From: Bacteroidales bacterium
GTDB taxonomy: Bacteria > Bacteroidota > Bacteroidia > Bacteroidales > UBA932
Length of the DNA stretch: 64,000 nucleotides
Reading direction: 5' to 3'
Assembly (NCBI GenBank): GCA_017469745.1
Contig: JAFUFS010000028.1
Span: 89,988 to 153,987 of the forward strand
Shown here: piece after piece, positions 9,480 to 17,696 of the stretch
Position numbering within the stretch: the first letter of the stretch is position 1
Layout: each line of letters begins with the position of its first letter
The notes under the pieces: generated by a model
Seen by the model: the letters and a program-made list of their open reading frames with translations, nothing else
The model's database searches: none
Told to the model about the DNA's origin: nothing
Translations under genes and position numbers: made by a program

Positions 9480-9511
9480 ATTGCATGATTAAACAATTTT
9501 TTCTATTTTTG
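9480..9511 (+). promoter_or_regulatory. Bacteroidota-type promoter for the TPR-yebC genes
   Basis: ATTG at 9480-9483 and TATTTTTG at 9504-9511, separated by 20 nt, match the Bacteroidota sigma factor pattern (TTTG-like -33, TAnnTTTG -7). The next gene starts 39 nt downstream. Confidence 0.7.
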
Positions 9512-9550
9512 CAGACTGTCATTAACGATAATAACAAAAAGACTATAAAA

Positions 9551-10234
9551 ATGGCAAAGAAACAAGCAGATGTCGCTCAGCAGGAGCGCCAGGAGAAGGT
9601 GAACGAGACCATCTCCAGGACCGACCAGTTCTTCCGTGACAACAAAAAGACCATCTACGGCATACTGATCGCCCTTCTCGTAATCGGTCTCGCAATCGTT
9701 GGATTCTACAAGTTCTATTATCAGCCCAAGGCCAAGGAAGCTGTCGCACAGATGTTCCCTGCAGAGGCCAATTTCCGTAACGGCGAATACGACCTCGCCC
9801 TCAACGGTGACGGCAACGTGCTCGGCTTCTCCCAGATCATCGACGATTTCGGTGGAAAGGCCGGAAAGGACGTCTATTTCTATGCAGGTGTCTGCGAGCT
9901 CCAGCTTGGCAACTACCAGGAGGCCGTGAACTACCTCAAGAAATACAACGGCAAGGAAAGCATCCTCAAGGCCCGCGCAATCGGCTGCATGGGTGACGCT
10001 TACGTAGGACTCGAGAAGTACAACGACGCCCTGAGCTGCTTCGACAAGGCTGCAGCCGAGGCTGACAACATGTTCGCCGCCACCTATCTTCTCAAGGCCG
10101 GTGTGGTCTGCGAGGAGCTTGGCAACAACGACAAGGCCCTGACCTATTACAAGAAGATCAAGGACCAGTATCCTCAGTCCATCGAGGGCTACGACATCGA
10201 CAAGTACATCACCCGTATCGAAAGCCAGAAGTAA
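9551..10234 (+). CDS. Tetratricopeptide-repeat inner-membrane protein
   Basis: A 227-aa protein with a charged cytoplasmic N-terminus, one membrane segment (about residues 37-56, IYGILIALLVIGLAIVGFY) and a periplasmic TPR region (FYAGVCELQLGNYQEAVNYLKKYNG; CMGDAYVGLEKYNDALSCFDKA; KAGVVCEELGNNDKALTYYKKI). I chose the ATG at 9551 (MAKKQADVAQQ) because the in-frame ATG 66 bases upstream overlaps the promoter. The layout resembles YfgM/AncA-type ancillary SecYEG proteins and Bacteroidota TPR proteins of unknown role. It probably mediates protein interactions at the membrane. It is followed by the yebC homologue after 2 bases, so they are co-transcribed. Confidence 0.85.
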   Translation: MAKKQADVAQQERQEKVNETISRTDQFFRDNKKTIYGILIALLVIGLAIVGFYKFYYQPKAKEAVAQMFPAEANFRNGEYDLALNGDGNVLGFSQIIDDFGGKAGKDVYFYAGVCELQLGNYQEAVNYLKKYNGKESILKARAIGCMGDAYVGLEKYNDALSCFDKAAAEADNMFAATYLLKAGVVCEELGNNDKALTYYKKIKDQYPQSIEGYDIDKYITRIESQK

Positions 10235-10236
10235 TC

Positions 10237-10992
10237 ATGGGAAGAGCGTTTGAGTTCCGCAAGGAAAGGAAGTTCAAGAGGTGGGGCCACATGGCCAAGA
10301 CCTTCACCAAGATCGGAAAGGAAATCACCATAGCCGTAAAGCAGGGCGGTCCCGACGTGACCGGCAACCCTAGGCTCAGGGCCCTGATCGCCGAGGCCCG
10401 AAGCGAGAACATGCCCAAGGACAATGTCGAAAGGGCTATCAAGAAGGCTCTTGAGAAGGATCAGGGAGATTTCAAGGAGATCGTCTACGAAGGCTACGGT
10501 CCTCACGGCATCGCCTACCTCGTGGAGGCCGCCACTGACAACAACACCAGGACTGTTGCCAACGTCCGCAGCTATTTTACAAAGTGCGGAGGCACCCTCG
10601 GCACCAGCGGCAGCGTGAGTTTCATGTTCGACCACAAGTGCGTCTTCCGTATCAAGGACAAGGAAGGCCTCGACATCGAGGAGCTTCAGCTCGAACTCTG
10701 TGACTGTGACGACGATCCCGAAGTCTTCACCGAGGAGCAGGAGAACGAGGACGGAGATGTCACCAGGAACATCGTGATCTACGGTGCCTACAGCTCTTAC
10801 GGTGCGATCCAGAAATACATCGAGGACAACGGTTACGAACTCGTGTCCGGAGGTTTCGAAAGGATCCCCAACGTGGATCTCAAGGAAGTCACTCCCGAGC
10901 AGAGGGAGACGCTGGACAAACTCACAGGTCTTCTCGAGGACGACGACGACGTCACCTCCGTCTACAACACGATGAAGCCCGCAGAGGAATAA
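10237..10992 (+). CDS. YebC/PmpR-family (TACO1-like) regulatory protein
   Basis: Cytosolic protein of the YebC family, members of which act as transcriptional regulators or as translation factors that relieve ribosome stalling. The N-terminal block GRAFEFRKERKFKRWGHMAKTF is the Bacteroidota form of the family's opening, followed by GGPDVTGNPRLRALIAEAR and NMPKDNVERAIKKA. The conserved VYEGYGPHGIA and TDNNTRTVANVR motifs are intact, and the fold ends in a ferredoxin-like domain. The length of 251 aa is normal. The acidic tail (LLEDDDDVTSVYN) is common in this family. It sits between the TPR gene and the lipid A deacylase gene. Confidence 0.93.
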   Translation: MGRAFEFRKERKFKRWGHMAKTFTKIGKEITIAVKQGGPDVTGNPRLRALIAEARSENMPKDNVERAIKKALEKDQGDFKEIVYEGYGPHGIAYLVEAATDNNTRTVANVRSYFTKCGGTLGTSGSVSFMFDHKCVFRIKDKEGLDIEELQLELCDCDDDPEVFTEEQENEDGDVTRNIVIYGAYSSYGAIQKYIEDNGYELVSGGFERIPNVDLKEVTPEQRETLDKLTGLLEDDDDVTSVYNTMKPAEE

Positions 10993-11003
10993 TTCCTCAA
11001 GCG

Positions 11004-12230
11004 ATGGCACGGTTGTTCCGCGATACCTTAATGACCCTGGTCTGCATTGCAGTCCAGGGTTTGTCTTGTCCGGGGACAGCCTCCGCCCAGTCAGGCTCCG
11101 GAACCTGGGGCCTGAAAGCAGGAGGAGACCGGATGACCATCGGATCATTCCGTGACTCCTACCATTCCCTGAGCTTCAATGCCTTCACCCTCGAACTTGA
11201 CTATTCCACTTCAGGGAAAGCGGATGACGGCAGTTTCGCAGCAGGCTACGGATTTCCGGTGTTCGGAGTCGGGCTGACCTGGAACACCCTCTCTGACGTC
11301 AAGTTCAGGAGCAAGAACGGTCACTACTCCGACATGCTAACCGCCTACGGCACCATCGCAAGGGACCTCTTCAGGACCAGGCATCTCGGTTTCGGCTACA
11401 ACGTACAGCTCGGCCTTTCATATTCATCAGGCTACTACGACGCCCAGACCAACAGCGCTAACTGGTTCTTCAGTTCTCCAGTGCTGCTGTACGCAGGCGG
11501 TGGCGGGCATCTAACTTGGATTGTCTCGCCGCGGCTCGACCTCGAGGCAGGCATTATGGTCAAACACAATTCCAGCGCCAGGCTGGCCTACCCCAACGGC
11601 GGACTGAACTACTGGGGAGGAGGCCTGTCGGCCAGATACCGCTTCTCAGAGTCCAGGCCTCCCAGGGCCAATGTATTCAAGACTCCTAAGATACGCAACG
11701 GCGAAAAGGGATGGAGCTACGAGATCTACGCCGGAGGCGGAGTCCACGCCTGCGCAGGAGAATGGAGAGCCATAGTAAAGACGGTTCCAAGGGATGAACT
11801 CTCCACCTCGCTGCTTCGAAGATGGCCCATGGCATCGCTGAGCGCCGATGCCATCTACCGCACGGGAGGCCGGTTCGCTGTGGGAGCCACTGTCGACGGA
11901 TTCTGGAACTCCAACACCAAAAGGCTCGAGTGGGCCGACAGGATACTTTACACCGAAGAGGAAGTGGACGCATCGAAGGGCTATTCTCCCCTCTCGGGAG
12001 GGATCGGGCTCGTACAGGAGGTCTTCTACCGCAATGCAGCCCTGTACGTCCAGGAAGGCATCTACCTCTACCGCCACATGGGCATACGCGGTGAGCACGG
12101 CCCGCTTTACGAGAGGGCTGGAATAAGATACTACCCTCCCGCACTCGATCCTTTCTTCGTCAGCGTCTGCATCAAGGCACACAAGTTCAAGGCCGATTAT
12201 CTGGACTTCACCGTGGGTATCCGCTTGTAA
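11004..12230 (+). CDS. PagL-like lipid A acyl hydrolase (outer-membrane barrel)
   Basis: Predicted outer-membrane beta-barrel of the acyloxyacyl hydrolase/PagL group, which removes an acyl chain from lipid A. A signal peptide covers about residues 1-29 (ending TASAQ). The key region is [30 protein letters not shown], which matches the PagL H-x-S-N...P-N-x-G-x-N...G pattern holding the catalytic His and Ser. The first domain (about residues 30-215) is the barrel and the remaining roughly 190 residues repeat barrel-like strands, as in the longer Bacteroidota members. Start is 11 bases after the yebC stop. Activity is inferred from the motif only. Confidence 0.75.
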   Translation: MARLFRDTLMTLVCIAVQGLSCPGTASAQSGSGTWGLKAGGDRMTIGSFRDSYHSLSFNAFTLELDYSTSGKADDGSFAAGYGFPVFGVGLTWNTLSDVKFRSKNGHYSDMLTAYGTIARDLFRTRHLGFGYNVQLGLSYSSGYYDAQTNSANWFFSSPVLLYAGGGGHLTWIVSPRLDLEAGIMVKHNSSARLAYPNGGLNYWGGGLSARYRFSESRPPRANVFKTPKIRNGEKGWSYEIYAGGGVHACAGEWRAIVKTVPRDELSTSLLRRWPMASLSADAIYRTGGRFAVGATVDGFWNSNTKRLEWADRILYTEEEVDASKGYSPLSGGIGLVQEVFYRNAALYVQEGIYLYRHMGIRGEHGPLYERAGIRYYPPALDPFFVSVCIKAHKFKADYLDFTVGIRL

Positions 12231-12255
12231 AAGACAATTTTTCATGGTATATTTG
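12224..12255 (+). promoter_or_regulatory. Bacteroidota-type promoter of the methylmalonyl-CoA decarboxylase operon
   Basis: CTTG at 12224-12227 and TATATTTG at 12248-12255 are separated by 20 nt. The -33 element overlaps the end of the upstream gene. The likely start codon of the first gene is 38 nt downstream. Confidence 0.65.
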
Positions 12256-12292
12256 TAATTTGGCAAAAGACTACAATAGAACATATAACAAT

Positions 12293-13855
12293 ATGAGCAT
12301 CCAACAGGAAAATATCGCCAAGCTGGTCGAGCGCAGAGCTGCCGCCAGACTCGGCGGAGGGCAGAAAAGGATAGATGCACAGCACCAGAAAGGTAAGCTG
12401 ACAGCAAGGGAAAGGCTGGCGTTACTGCTTGACGAAGGCAGTTTCGAAGAATTCGACATGTTCGTCCAGCACCGCTGCACCAACTTCGGAATGGAAAAGC
12501 AGCACTTCGACGGTGACGGAGTCGTGACCGGAATGGGTACGATCTCAGGCCGCCTGGTCTACGTGGCCGCCCAGGATTTCACCGTCTCCGGAGGATCCCT
12601 GTCCAAGACCATGTCAGAGAAGATCTGCAAGGTTCTCGACCTGGCGTCCCGCAACGGAGCCCCCTTCATCTGCCTCAATGATTCTGGCGGAGCCAGGATC
12701 CAGGAAGGCGTCGACTCACTGGCAGGTTACGGTGAGATATTCGAAAGGAATATCCTTGCGTCCGGTGTAGTGCCCCAGATTTCAGGAATATTCGGTCCCT
12801 GCGCCGGAGGTGCAGTCTACTCCCCCGCCCTCACGGATTTCACCGTGATGGTCAAGAACACCTCCTACATGTTCCTCACCGGCCCCGCAGTGGTCAAGAG
12901 CGTCCTCGGAGAGGATGTCTCCCAGGAAGAGCTCGGTGGTGCCAGCGTGCATGCCTCCAAGAGCGGTGTGGCGCATTTTGCTGCCGCATCTGAGGAAGAG
13001 GGCATCAACACCATAAAGGAACTGCTTTCCTACATTCCCCAGAACAACATGGAGGAAGCTCCGAGGGTACCCACCAACGACCCCGTGAGCCGTGTCGACG
13101 ACAGCCTCAACGAGATTATTCCCGACAATCCCAACACCCCGTACGACATGTACAAGGTGATCGGGAGCATTGTCGATGACGGCAAGTTCTTCGAGATCCA
13201 CAAGGACTTCGCCAAGAACATCATTGTGGGATTCGCCCACATGAACGGCCGCAGCGTTGGTATCGTGGCAAACCAGCCGAAGATGCTGGCCGGCGTGCTC
13301 GACATCAACGCTTCCCGCAAGGGTGCCCGCTTCGTACGTTTCTGCGATGCATTCAACATCCCGATCGTCTCTCTCGTCGACGTGCCCGGTTTCCTTCCCG
13401 GAACCCAGCAGGAATATGGTGCCGTGATCACCAACGGAGCAAAGCTCCTTTACGCCTACGGTGAGGCCACTGTCCCGAAGGTTACCGTGGAGCTCCGCAA
13501 GAGCTACGGCGGATCCTACATCGTGATGAGCAGCAAGCACCTGAGGGCCGACCTTGTCTACGCATGGCCTTCCGCACAGATCGCAGTCATGGGCGCGGAC
13601 GGAGCCGTCAACGTGCTCTACGCAAAGGACATCAAGGCCGTGGAAGATCCTACTGAGCAGCAGAAGATCAGGGCTGAGAAGAAGGCCGAGTACGAGGATC
13701 TATTCAACAACCCCTACCAGGCCGCCCAGAAGGGTTATATTGACGATGTCATCGAGCCCAGGAACACCCGTTTCCGCGTGATCAGGGCCCTCGAGCAGCT
13801 CGCCGGCAAGAAGCAGCAGATGCCTGCAAAGAAACACGACAACCTTCCTTTGTAG
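12293..13855 (+). CDS. mmdA: Methylmalonyl-CoA decarboxylase / acyl-CoA carboxylase carboxyltransferase subunit (alpha)
   Basis: Carboxyltransferase of 520 aa that moves the carboxyl group between (S)-methylmalonyl-CoA and biotin. It has both crotonase-like halves: N-terminal with [23 protein letters not shown] and [17 protein letters not shown], and C-terminal with [28 protein letters not shown] and [13 protein letters not shown]. These are the signatures shared by MmdA and propionyl-CoA carboxylase beta. I chose the ATG at 12293 ([11 protein letters not shown]), since a TTG 33 bases upstream lies close to the promoter. The gene context (OadG-like, biotin carrier and OadB genes follow) points to the membrane-bound decarboxylase, which pumps Na+ during propionate formation, rather than an ATP-dependent carboxylase. 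Confidence 0.93.
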   Translation: MSIQQENIAKLVERRAAARLGGGQKRIDAQHQKGKLTARERLALLLDEGSFEEFDMFVQHRCTNFGMEKQHFDGDGVVTGMGTISGRLVYVAAQDFTVSGGSLSKTMSEKICKVLDLASRNGAPFICLNDSGGARIQEGVDSLAGYGEIFERNILASGVVPQISGIFGPCAGGAVYSPALTDFTVMVKNTSYMFLTGPAVVKSVLGEDVSQEELGGASVHASKSGVAHFAAASEEEGINTIKELLSYIPQNNMEEAPRVPTNDPVSRVDDSLNEIIPDNPNTPYDMYKVIGSIVDDGKFFEIHKDFAKNIIVGFAHMNGRSVGIVANQPKMLAGVLDINASRKGARFVRFCDAFNIPIVSLVDVPGFLPGTQQEYGAVITNGAKLLYAYGEATVPKVTVELRKSYGGSYIVMSSKHLRADLVYAWPSAQIAVMGADGAVNVLYAKDIKAVEDPTEQQKIRAEKKAEYEDLFNNPYQAAQKGYIDDVIEPRNTRFRVIRALEQLAGKKQQMPAKKHDNLPL

Positions 13856-13859
13856 AAAG

Positions 13860-14792
13860 ATGAGAAATTACAGGATATTCATTCTATCGATCCTTTCCCT
13901 GCTTGCATCGGCCACCCTCAGCGCGCAGAATCTCACAGACCTCCTAATTGGAGAAGTCCTGGTCGAGAACACCTGCGGAATCGAGGACGGATTCGGGCAG
14001 AGAAACGGATGGATAGAGTTGTTCAACACTTCAAGCGGTACGGTCAAGTTCGGAGGATGCTACCTTTCCGATGACAAGTCCGACCTTAAGAAGTACCACA
14101 TCCCCACCTCGGACCGTGCGGCCCAGATCGGTCCCCGTCAGAGCATAGTCTTCTACGCCAGCGGAAATGCCACCCAGGGTACTTTCTACACCAACTTCCA
14201 GCTCCGCAAGGGTTCGACAATCTACCTCGTCAGCAATGACGGAAGGACGATTATCGACCAGGTCGAGATCCCGTCCGACCTCCCTGCCGACTGCTCGGTA
14301 GTAAGGATCCCCACCGGGATCAGGGGCATGGATTTCGTCAGCGAGATCTCCTCGAAGCCCACTCCAGGTTCCTACAACGGAGACGTGGACGCCAAGACCA
14401 AGAGCCAGATCATGAAGGAGACCGACCCTCATGGATTTGTCCTGACACTGATCGCCGTGCTGGTGGTATTCACCGCCCTGATCATCCTGGCCTTCATCTT
14501 CGGATGGATCGGAAGGCTCAACAAGCGTGAGAAAGGAGCTCCCAAGAAGGTTAAGAAGGTAAAAAAGGCCGCTCTTCAGGAAGGATCGATGACCCCTGAG
14601 ATAGCTGCCGCGATCTCGATGGCTCTTTCGCAGGAATTCGGAGGAGAGGTCTACGCGGCGATCGCACTCGCCCTTGACGACTACCTTGGAGGCGGGGTCC
14701 ACGATGCAGAGAGCTTCGTGATCACCATCAACCCGACCCAGGGCAGCACTTGGGCGGACAAGGCTCAGAACTTCAGACAACTACCAAGATAA
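13860..14792 (+). CDS. Lamin-tail-domain/OadG fusion, decarboxylase membrane anchor subunit
   Basis: A 310-aa protein with a signal peptide (residues 1-22, ending LSAQ), a periplasmic lamin-tail-like beta domain (about 25-170: IGEVLVENTCGIEDGFGQRNGWIELFNTSS...CYLSDDKSDLKKYHIP), one membrane helix (about 194-220, FVLTLIAVLVVFTALIILAFIFGW) and a Lys-rich cytoplasmic tail ending in a small segment (MTPEIAAAISMALSQEFGG) like the C-terminus of OadG/MmdD. It lies 4 bases after mmdA and 15 before the biotin carrier, so it replaces the short anchor or delta subunit of the Na+ pump. The role of the periplasmic LTD is unknown; it may bind the envelope or another protein. Confidence 0.8.
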   Translation: MRNYRIFILSILSLLASATLSAQNLTDLLIGEVLVENTCGIEDGFGQRNGWIELFNTSSGTVKFGGCYLSDDKSDLKKYHIPTSDRAAQIGPRQSIVFYASGNATQGTFYTNFQLRKGSTIYLVSNDGRTIIDQVEIPSDLPADCSVVRIPTGIRGMDFVSEISSKPTPGSYNGDVDAKTKSQIMKETDPHGFVLTLIAVLVVFTALIILAFIFGWIGRLNKREKGAPKKVKKVKKAALQEGSMTPEIAAAISMALSQEFGGEVYAAIALALDDYLGGGVHDAESFVITINPTQGSTWADKAQNFRQLPR

Positions 14793-14807
14793 TAATAACA
14801 TAAAGAT

Positions 14808-15245
14808 ATGAAGACCTACAAATTCAAGATCAACGGCAACGAATACAACGTTGACATCAATTCCGTAGAGGGGAACATCGCTGACGTGACTGTCAACGGT
14901 GCTTCCTACAAAGTCGAGATGGACACTCCCGTGGCAAGCCCTGTCGCAGCTGCACCGGCTCCGTCTGCAGCTCCTGCACCAGCTGCCGCACCTGCAGCTC
15001 CCGCACCCGCTAAAAGCGCAGCAAGCGGAGCAGGAAAGGCCGTTACATCCCCGCTTCCGGGCGTCATTATCGAAGTCTCGGTGAAGGAAGGACAGGCCGT
15101 GAAGGCCGGACAGAAAGTAGCTGTCATCGAAGCCATGAAGATGGAGAATGAGATCCAGGCCGATGTCGACGGAACAGTGACCGCCATCCTCGTAAACAAG
15201 GGTGACTCAGTCCTCGAAGGTGCGGAAATCGTCAAGATAGGCTAG
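14808..15245 (+). CDS. Biotin carboxyl carrier subunit of methylmalonyl-CoA decarboxylase (gamma)
   Basis: A 145-aa biotinyl carrier. The N-terminal beta domain (YKFKINGNEYNVDINSVEG) is joined by an Ala/Pro-rich linker (about residues 42-76) to a biotinyl domain at 78-145. The biotinylation motif EAMKMEN puts the biotin on Lys111. The flexible Ala-Pro linker is characteristic of decarboxylase gamma subunits, which swing between the carboxyltransferase and the membrane pump. It is the third gene of the operon, and its stop is directly followed by the beta subunit start 1 base later. Confidence 0.94.
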   Translation: MKTYKFKINGNEYNVDINSVEGNIADVTVNGASYKVEMDTPVASPVAAAPAPSAAPAPAAAPAAPAPAKSAASGAGKAVTSPLPGVIIEVSVKEGQAVKAGQKVAVIEAMKMENEIQADVDGTVTAILVNKGDSVLEGAEIVKIG

Positions 15246-15246
15246 G

Positions 15247-16389
15247 ATGAGTACCATCATTGAAAACCTGAGACAATTCTGGTATTTCACCGGATTCGCC
15301 AATGCTACATGGCAGAACTTCGCCATGATCTTCATTGGCATTGTCTTCATCACCATCGCCATCAAGAAAGGCTGGGAGCCCCTCCTCCTGGTTCCGATCG
15401 GTTTCGGAATGATCATCGGAAACATCCCGATGTTCCCCGGACTGAACATCGGAGTCTACGAAGACGGTTCCGTCCTCAACACCCTCTACCAGGGAGTCAA
15501 GCAGGGATGGTATCCTCCCCTCATATTCCTTGGCATCGGTGCCATGACGGACTTCTCCGCCCTGATCTCGCAGCCCAGGCTGCTGCTGATCGGCGCGGCT
15601 GCCCAGACCGGAATATTCGGGGCCTACCTCCTCGCCCTCCTTCTGGGATTCGATCCCAACCAGGCCGGTGCCATCGGCATCATCGGAGGAGCTGACGGTC
15701 CTACCGCCATCTTCCTCTCCTCTAAGCTTGCCCCCGACCTCATGGGTGCAATCGCCGTGAGCGCATATTCCTACATGGCCCTGGTCCCTGTGATCCAGAG
15801 GCCCATCATGCTCGCCCTTACGACCAAGAAAGAGCGCCTCATCCGCATGCCCGCTCCGAGAGTAGTCAGCCAGAAGGAAAAGATCATCTTCCCTGTGGTC
15901 GGCTTCCTCCTCACCGCGTTCATCGTCCCTTCAGGTCTTCCTCTGCTTGGAATGCTGTTCTTCGGTAACCTGCTGAAGGAAAGCGGAGTGACCCGCCGTC
16001 TTGCGGAGACTGCCCGCGGTCCGCTCATCGACGTGGTCACAACCCTGATCGGACTTACCGTCGGAGCCTCCACCCAGGCCGACAAGTTCCTCACCGGCAA
16101 TTCCCTCAAGATCTTCCTCCTCGGACTGCTTTCATTCGTGATCGCAACTACCGTCGGAGTCCTGTTCGTAAAATTCTGGAACCTGTTCCTCAAGGGAGAC
16201 CGCAAGATCAATCCTCTGATCGGCAACGCCGGCGTGTCGGCAGTTCCGGACAGCGCACGAGTGTCAGAGATAGTCGGCAGGGAGTTCGATCCCAACAACC
16301 ACCTGCTTATGCATGCCATGGGACCCAATGTAGCAGGCGTCATCGGTTCTGCAGTCGCTGCAGGTATCCTTCTTGGATTTTTGGGATAA
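15247..16389 (+). CDS. oadB: Na+-translocating decarboxylase beta subunit
   Basis: Integral membrane subunit that decarboxylates carboxybiotin and exports Na+. The 380-aa protein has about 9-11 membrane segments. Conserved OadB motifs are visible: FLGIGAMTDFSALISQPRLLLIGAAAQ, GAIGIIGGADGPTAIFLSSKLAP (with the GADGP re-entrant motif and its essential Asp), PVIQRPIMLALTTKKER, and NHLLMHAMGPNVAGVIGSAVAAG at the C-terminus. The usual length is 370-430 aa. It ends the operon, followed by a strong terminator. In Bacteroidota this complex (MmdA, OadG-like, carrier, beta) converts methylmalonyl-CoA to propionyl-CoA. Confidence 0.95.
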   Translation: MSTIIENLRQFWYFTGFANATWQNFAMIFIGIVFITIAIKKGWEPLLLVPIGFGMIIGNIPMFPGLNIGVYEDGSVLNTLYQGVKQGWYPPLIFLGIGAMTDFSALISQPRLLLIGAAAQTGIFGAYLLALLLGFDPNQAGAIGIIGGADGPTAIFLSSKLAPDLMGAIAVSAYSYMALVPVIQRPIMLALTTKKERLIRMPAPRVVSQKEKIIFPVVGFLLTAFIVPSGLPLLGMLFFGNLLKESGVTRRLAETARGPLIDVVTTLIGLTVGASTQADKFLTGNSLKIFLLGLLSFVIATTVGVLFVKFWNLFLKGDRKINPLIGNAGVSAVPDSARVSEIVGREFDPNNHLLMHAMGPNVAGVIGSAVAAGILLGFLG

Positions 16390-16411
16390 TAAAGAGTTAT
16401 AATTTGTTTTT

Positions 16412-16449
16412 GCGCGCATTTCCGATTGGAGATGTGCGCTCTTTTTTTT
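16412..16449 (+). terminator. Rho-independent terminator after oadB
   Basis: A 12-bp stem with two G-T pairs (GCGCGCATTTCC at 16412-16423 with GGAGATGTGCGC at 16428-16439), a GATT tetraloop, and a T-rich run (TCTTTTTTTT at 16440-16449). The run merges into the next promoter. Confidence 0.85.
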
Positions 16450-16456
16450 ATATTTG
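16425..16456 (+). promoter_or_regulatory. Promoter of the V/A-ATPase operon, overlapping the upstream terminator
   Basis: ATTG at 16425-16428 and TATATTTG at 16449-16456, separated by 20 nt. The -33 element lies in the loop of the oadB terminator and the first T of the -7 element is the last T of its T-run. The next ATG is 34 nt downstream. Confidence 0.65.
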
Positions 16457-16489
16457 TTAATCACACTGGAATATCAATCAATCATCAAT

Positions 16490-17098
16490 ATGGAAAACAA
16501 GCTTCAGGAACTGACGGACAAACTCTACAGGGAAGGTCTGTCCAAAGGCAAGGAAGAAGGCGACGCCCTTATCGCCAAGGCTGAAAAGAAGGCTGCCGAG
16601 ATCATCGAGCAGGCTCAGGCAAAGGCCAAGGAGATCATCAGGAAAGCCGAGAAGGATGCAGCCGACTACCGTTCAAAGATCGAAGGCGATGTCAAGATGG
16701 CTTCGGTCCAGAGCATCCAGTCGACCAAGAAAGACATCGAGAACCTCATGCTGAAGGGCATGGTCTCAGGTGATGTCAAGTCTTCGCTCACTTCCGCCGA
16801 CTTCGTCAAGGAAGTCATAATGGCCGTAGCGAAGAGCTTCAATCCTGAAGAGACCGTGGAAGTCGAAGCCCTTCTTCCGGAATCCCTGAAGGCCGTGATA
16901 GAACCCTTCATCAAAGGTGAAATCGCCAAGATCATCGGTACCGGTTTCAACGGAAATTTCTCAAAGAAGGTTACAGGCGGCTTCAACATCGGCCCCAAGG
17001 ACGGTTCCTATTTCATCAGCCTCACAGACGAGGCCTTCGAAGAATTGATCAGTGAGTATCTCAGGCCTGCCACCCGCAAGGCCCTCTTCGGAGAATGA
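16490..17098 (+). CDS. ntpE: V/A-type ATPase subunit E (peripheral stalk)
   Basis: A 202-aa peripheral stalk subunit. The N-terminal half is a long, charged helix rich in Ala, Lys and Glu (GDALIAKAEKKAAEIIEQAQAKAKEIIRKAEKDA), typical of subunit E. The C-terminal half is globular (NGNFSKKVTGGFNIGPKDGSYFISLTDEAFEELISEYLRP). I chose the ATG at 16490 (MENKLQEL) over an upstream in-frame start at 16454, which lies inside the promoter. The stop overlaps the start of the next gene (ATGA). First gene of a seven-gene ATPase operon. Confidence 0.88.
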   Translation: MENKLQELTDKLYREGLSKGKEEGDALIAKAEKKAAEIIEQAQAKAKEIIRKAEKDAADYRSKIEGDVKMASVQSIQSTKKDIENLMLKGMVSGDVKSSLTSADFVKEVIMAVAKSFNPEETVEVEALLPESLKAVIEPFIKGEIAKIIGTGFNGNFSKKVTGGFNIGPKDGSYFISLTDEAFEELISEYLRPATRKALFGE

Positions 17099-17691
17099 TG
17101 GCTAACTACGAGTACATAATCGCAAGCCTGCCGGCTCTCAAGCCCGGCTGGAAGTTCAGTGAAGGAGCTTCCTTCGGGAGTTTCGTGGAGTGGATCAAGT
17201 CCCAGCTCACGAAAGCCGACATCCGTACCCTTGACACCCTGCTGCAAGGGTATGACGCAGACAGGCTCGATGAAGGATTCTACGAGGCGGCCCTGAAGGA
17301 CGGAAACAGGTTCATTAGGGAGTTTTTCACCTTCGACCTCAATGCCAGGAACGCCAAGGCCCGTTTCCTCAACAAAGCCTTCGGTTTCCCGGAGAACAAC
17401 GGAACGATAGACATTCCCGCAGGAGAGTTCGAAGAAGCCTCCGCAATCGAAAACATCCTGTCCCGCGAAGACCTGCTCGAGCGCGAGCACGGACTGGATT
17501 CCCTGTACTGGGACAAGATCAACTCGATCACTACCTTCAGCTACTTCGACCTCGACGCCATACTCGGGACCGTGGCCAAACTCCACATTATCGACAGGTG
17601 GAGATCCCTGGATGAAGAGACCGGCAGGGAAATGTTCCTCCGCCTGACAGATGAAGTCAGGGGAACCTTTGGAAAGATAAAATTCGAATAA
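17095..17691 (+). CDS. DUF2764 protein of the V/A-ATPase operon (C-like subunit candidate)
   Basis: A 198-aa protein of the DUF2764 type, found between atpE and atpA in the compact V/A-ATPase operons of Bacteroidota, Chlamydiae and spirochaetes. It is predicted mostly helical and has no membrane segment (YIIASLPALKPGWKF at the start; DRWRSLDEETGREMFLRLTDEVRGTFGKIKFE at the end). The operon has no recognisable C, F or H subunit, so this protein is the candidate for the rotor-coupling role of subunit C/d. That role is inferred from position and the missing genes. Start ATG at 17095 overlaps the subunit E stop, suggesting translational coupling. Confidence 0.8.
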   Translation: MMANYEYIIASLPALKPGWKFSEGASFGSFVEWIKSQLTKADIRTLDTLLQGYDADRLDEGFYEAALKDGNRFIREFFTFDLNARNAKARFLNKAFGFPENNGTIDIPAGEFEEASAIENILSREDLLEREHGLDSLYWDKINSITTFSYFDLDAILGTVAKLHIIDRWRSLDEETGREMFLRLTDEVRGTFGKIKFE

Positions 17692-17696
17692 GATAC

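Noticed and set aside
9485-9550. Longer N-terminus for the TPR protein
   Set aside because: The ATG at 9485 lies inside the predicted promoter (between -33 and -7), so it cannot be in the transcript from that promoter.
12260-12292. Upstream TTG start for mmdA ([11 protein letters not shown])
   Set aside because: It begins 5 nt after the -7 element, so it would be at or before the transcript start; the ATG at 12293 fits the family start better.
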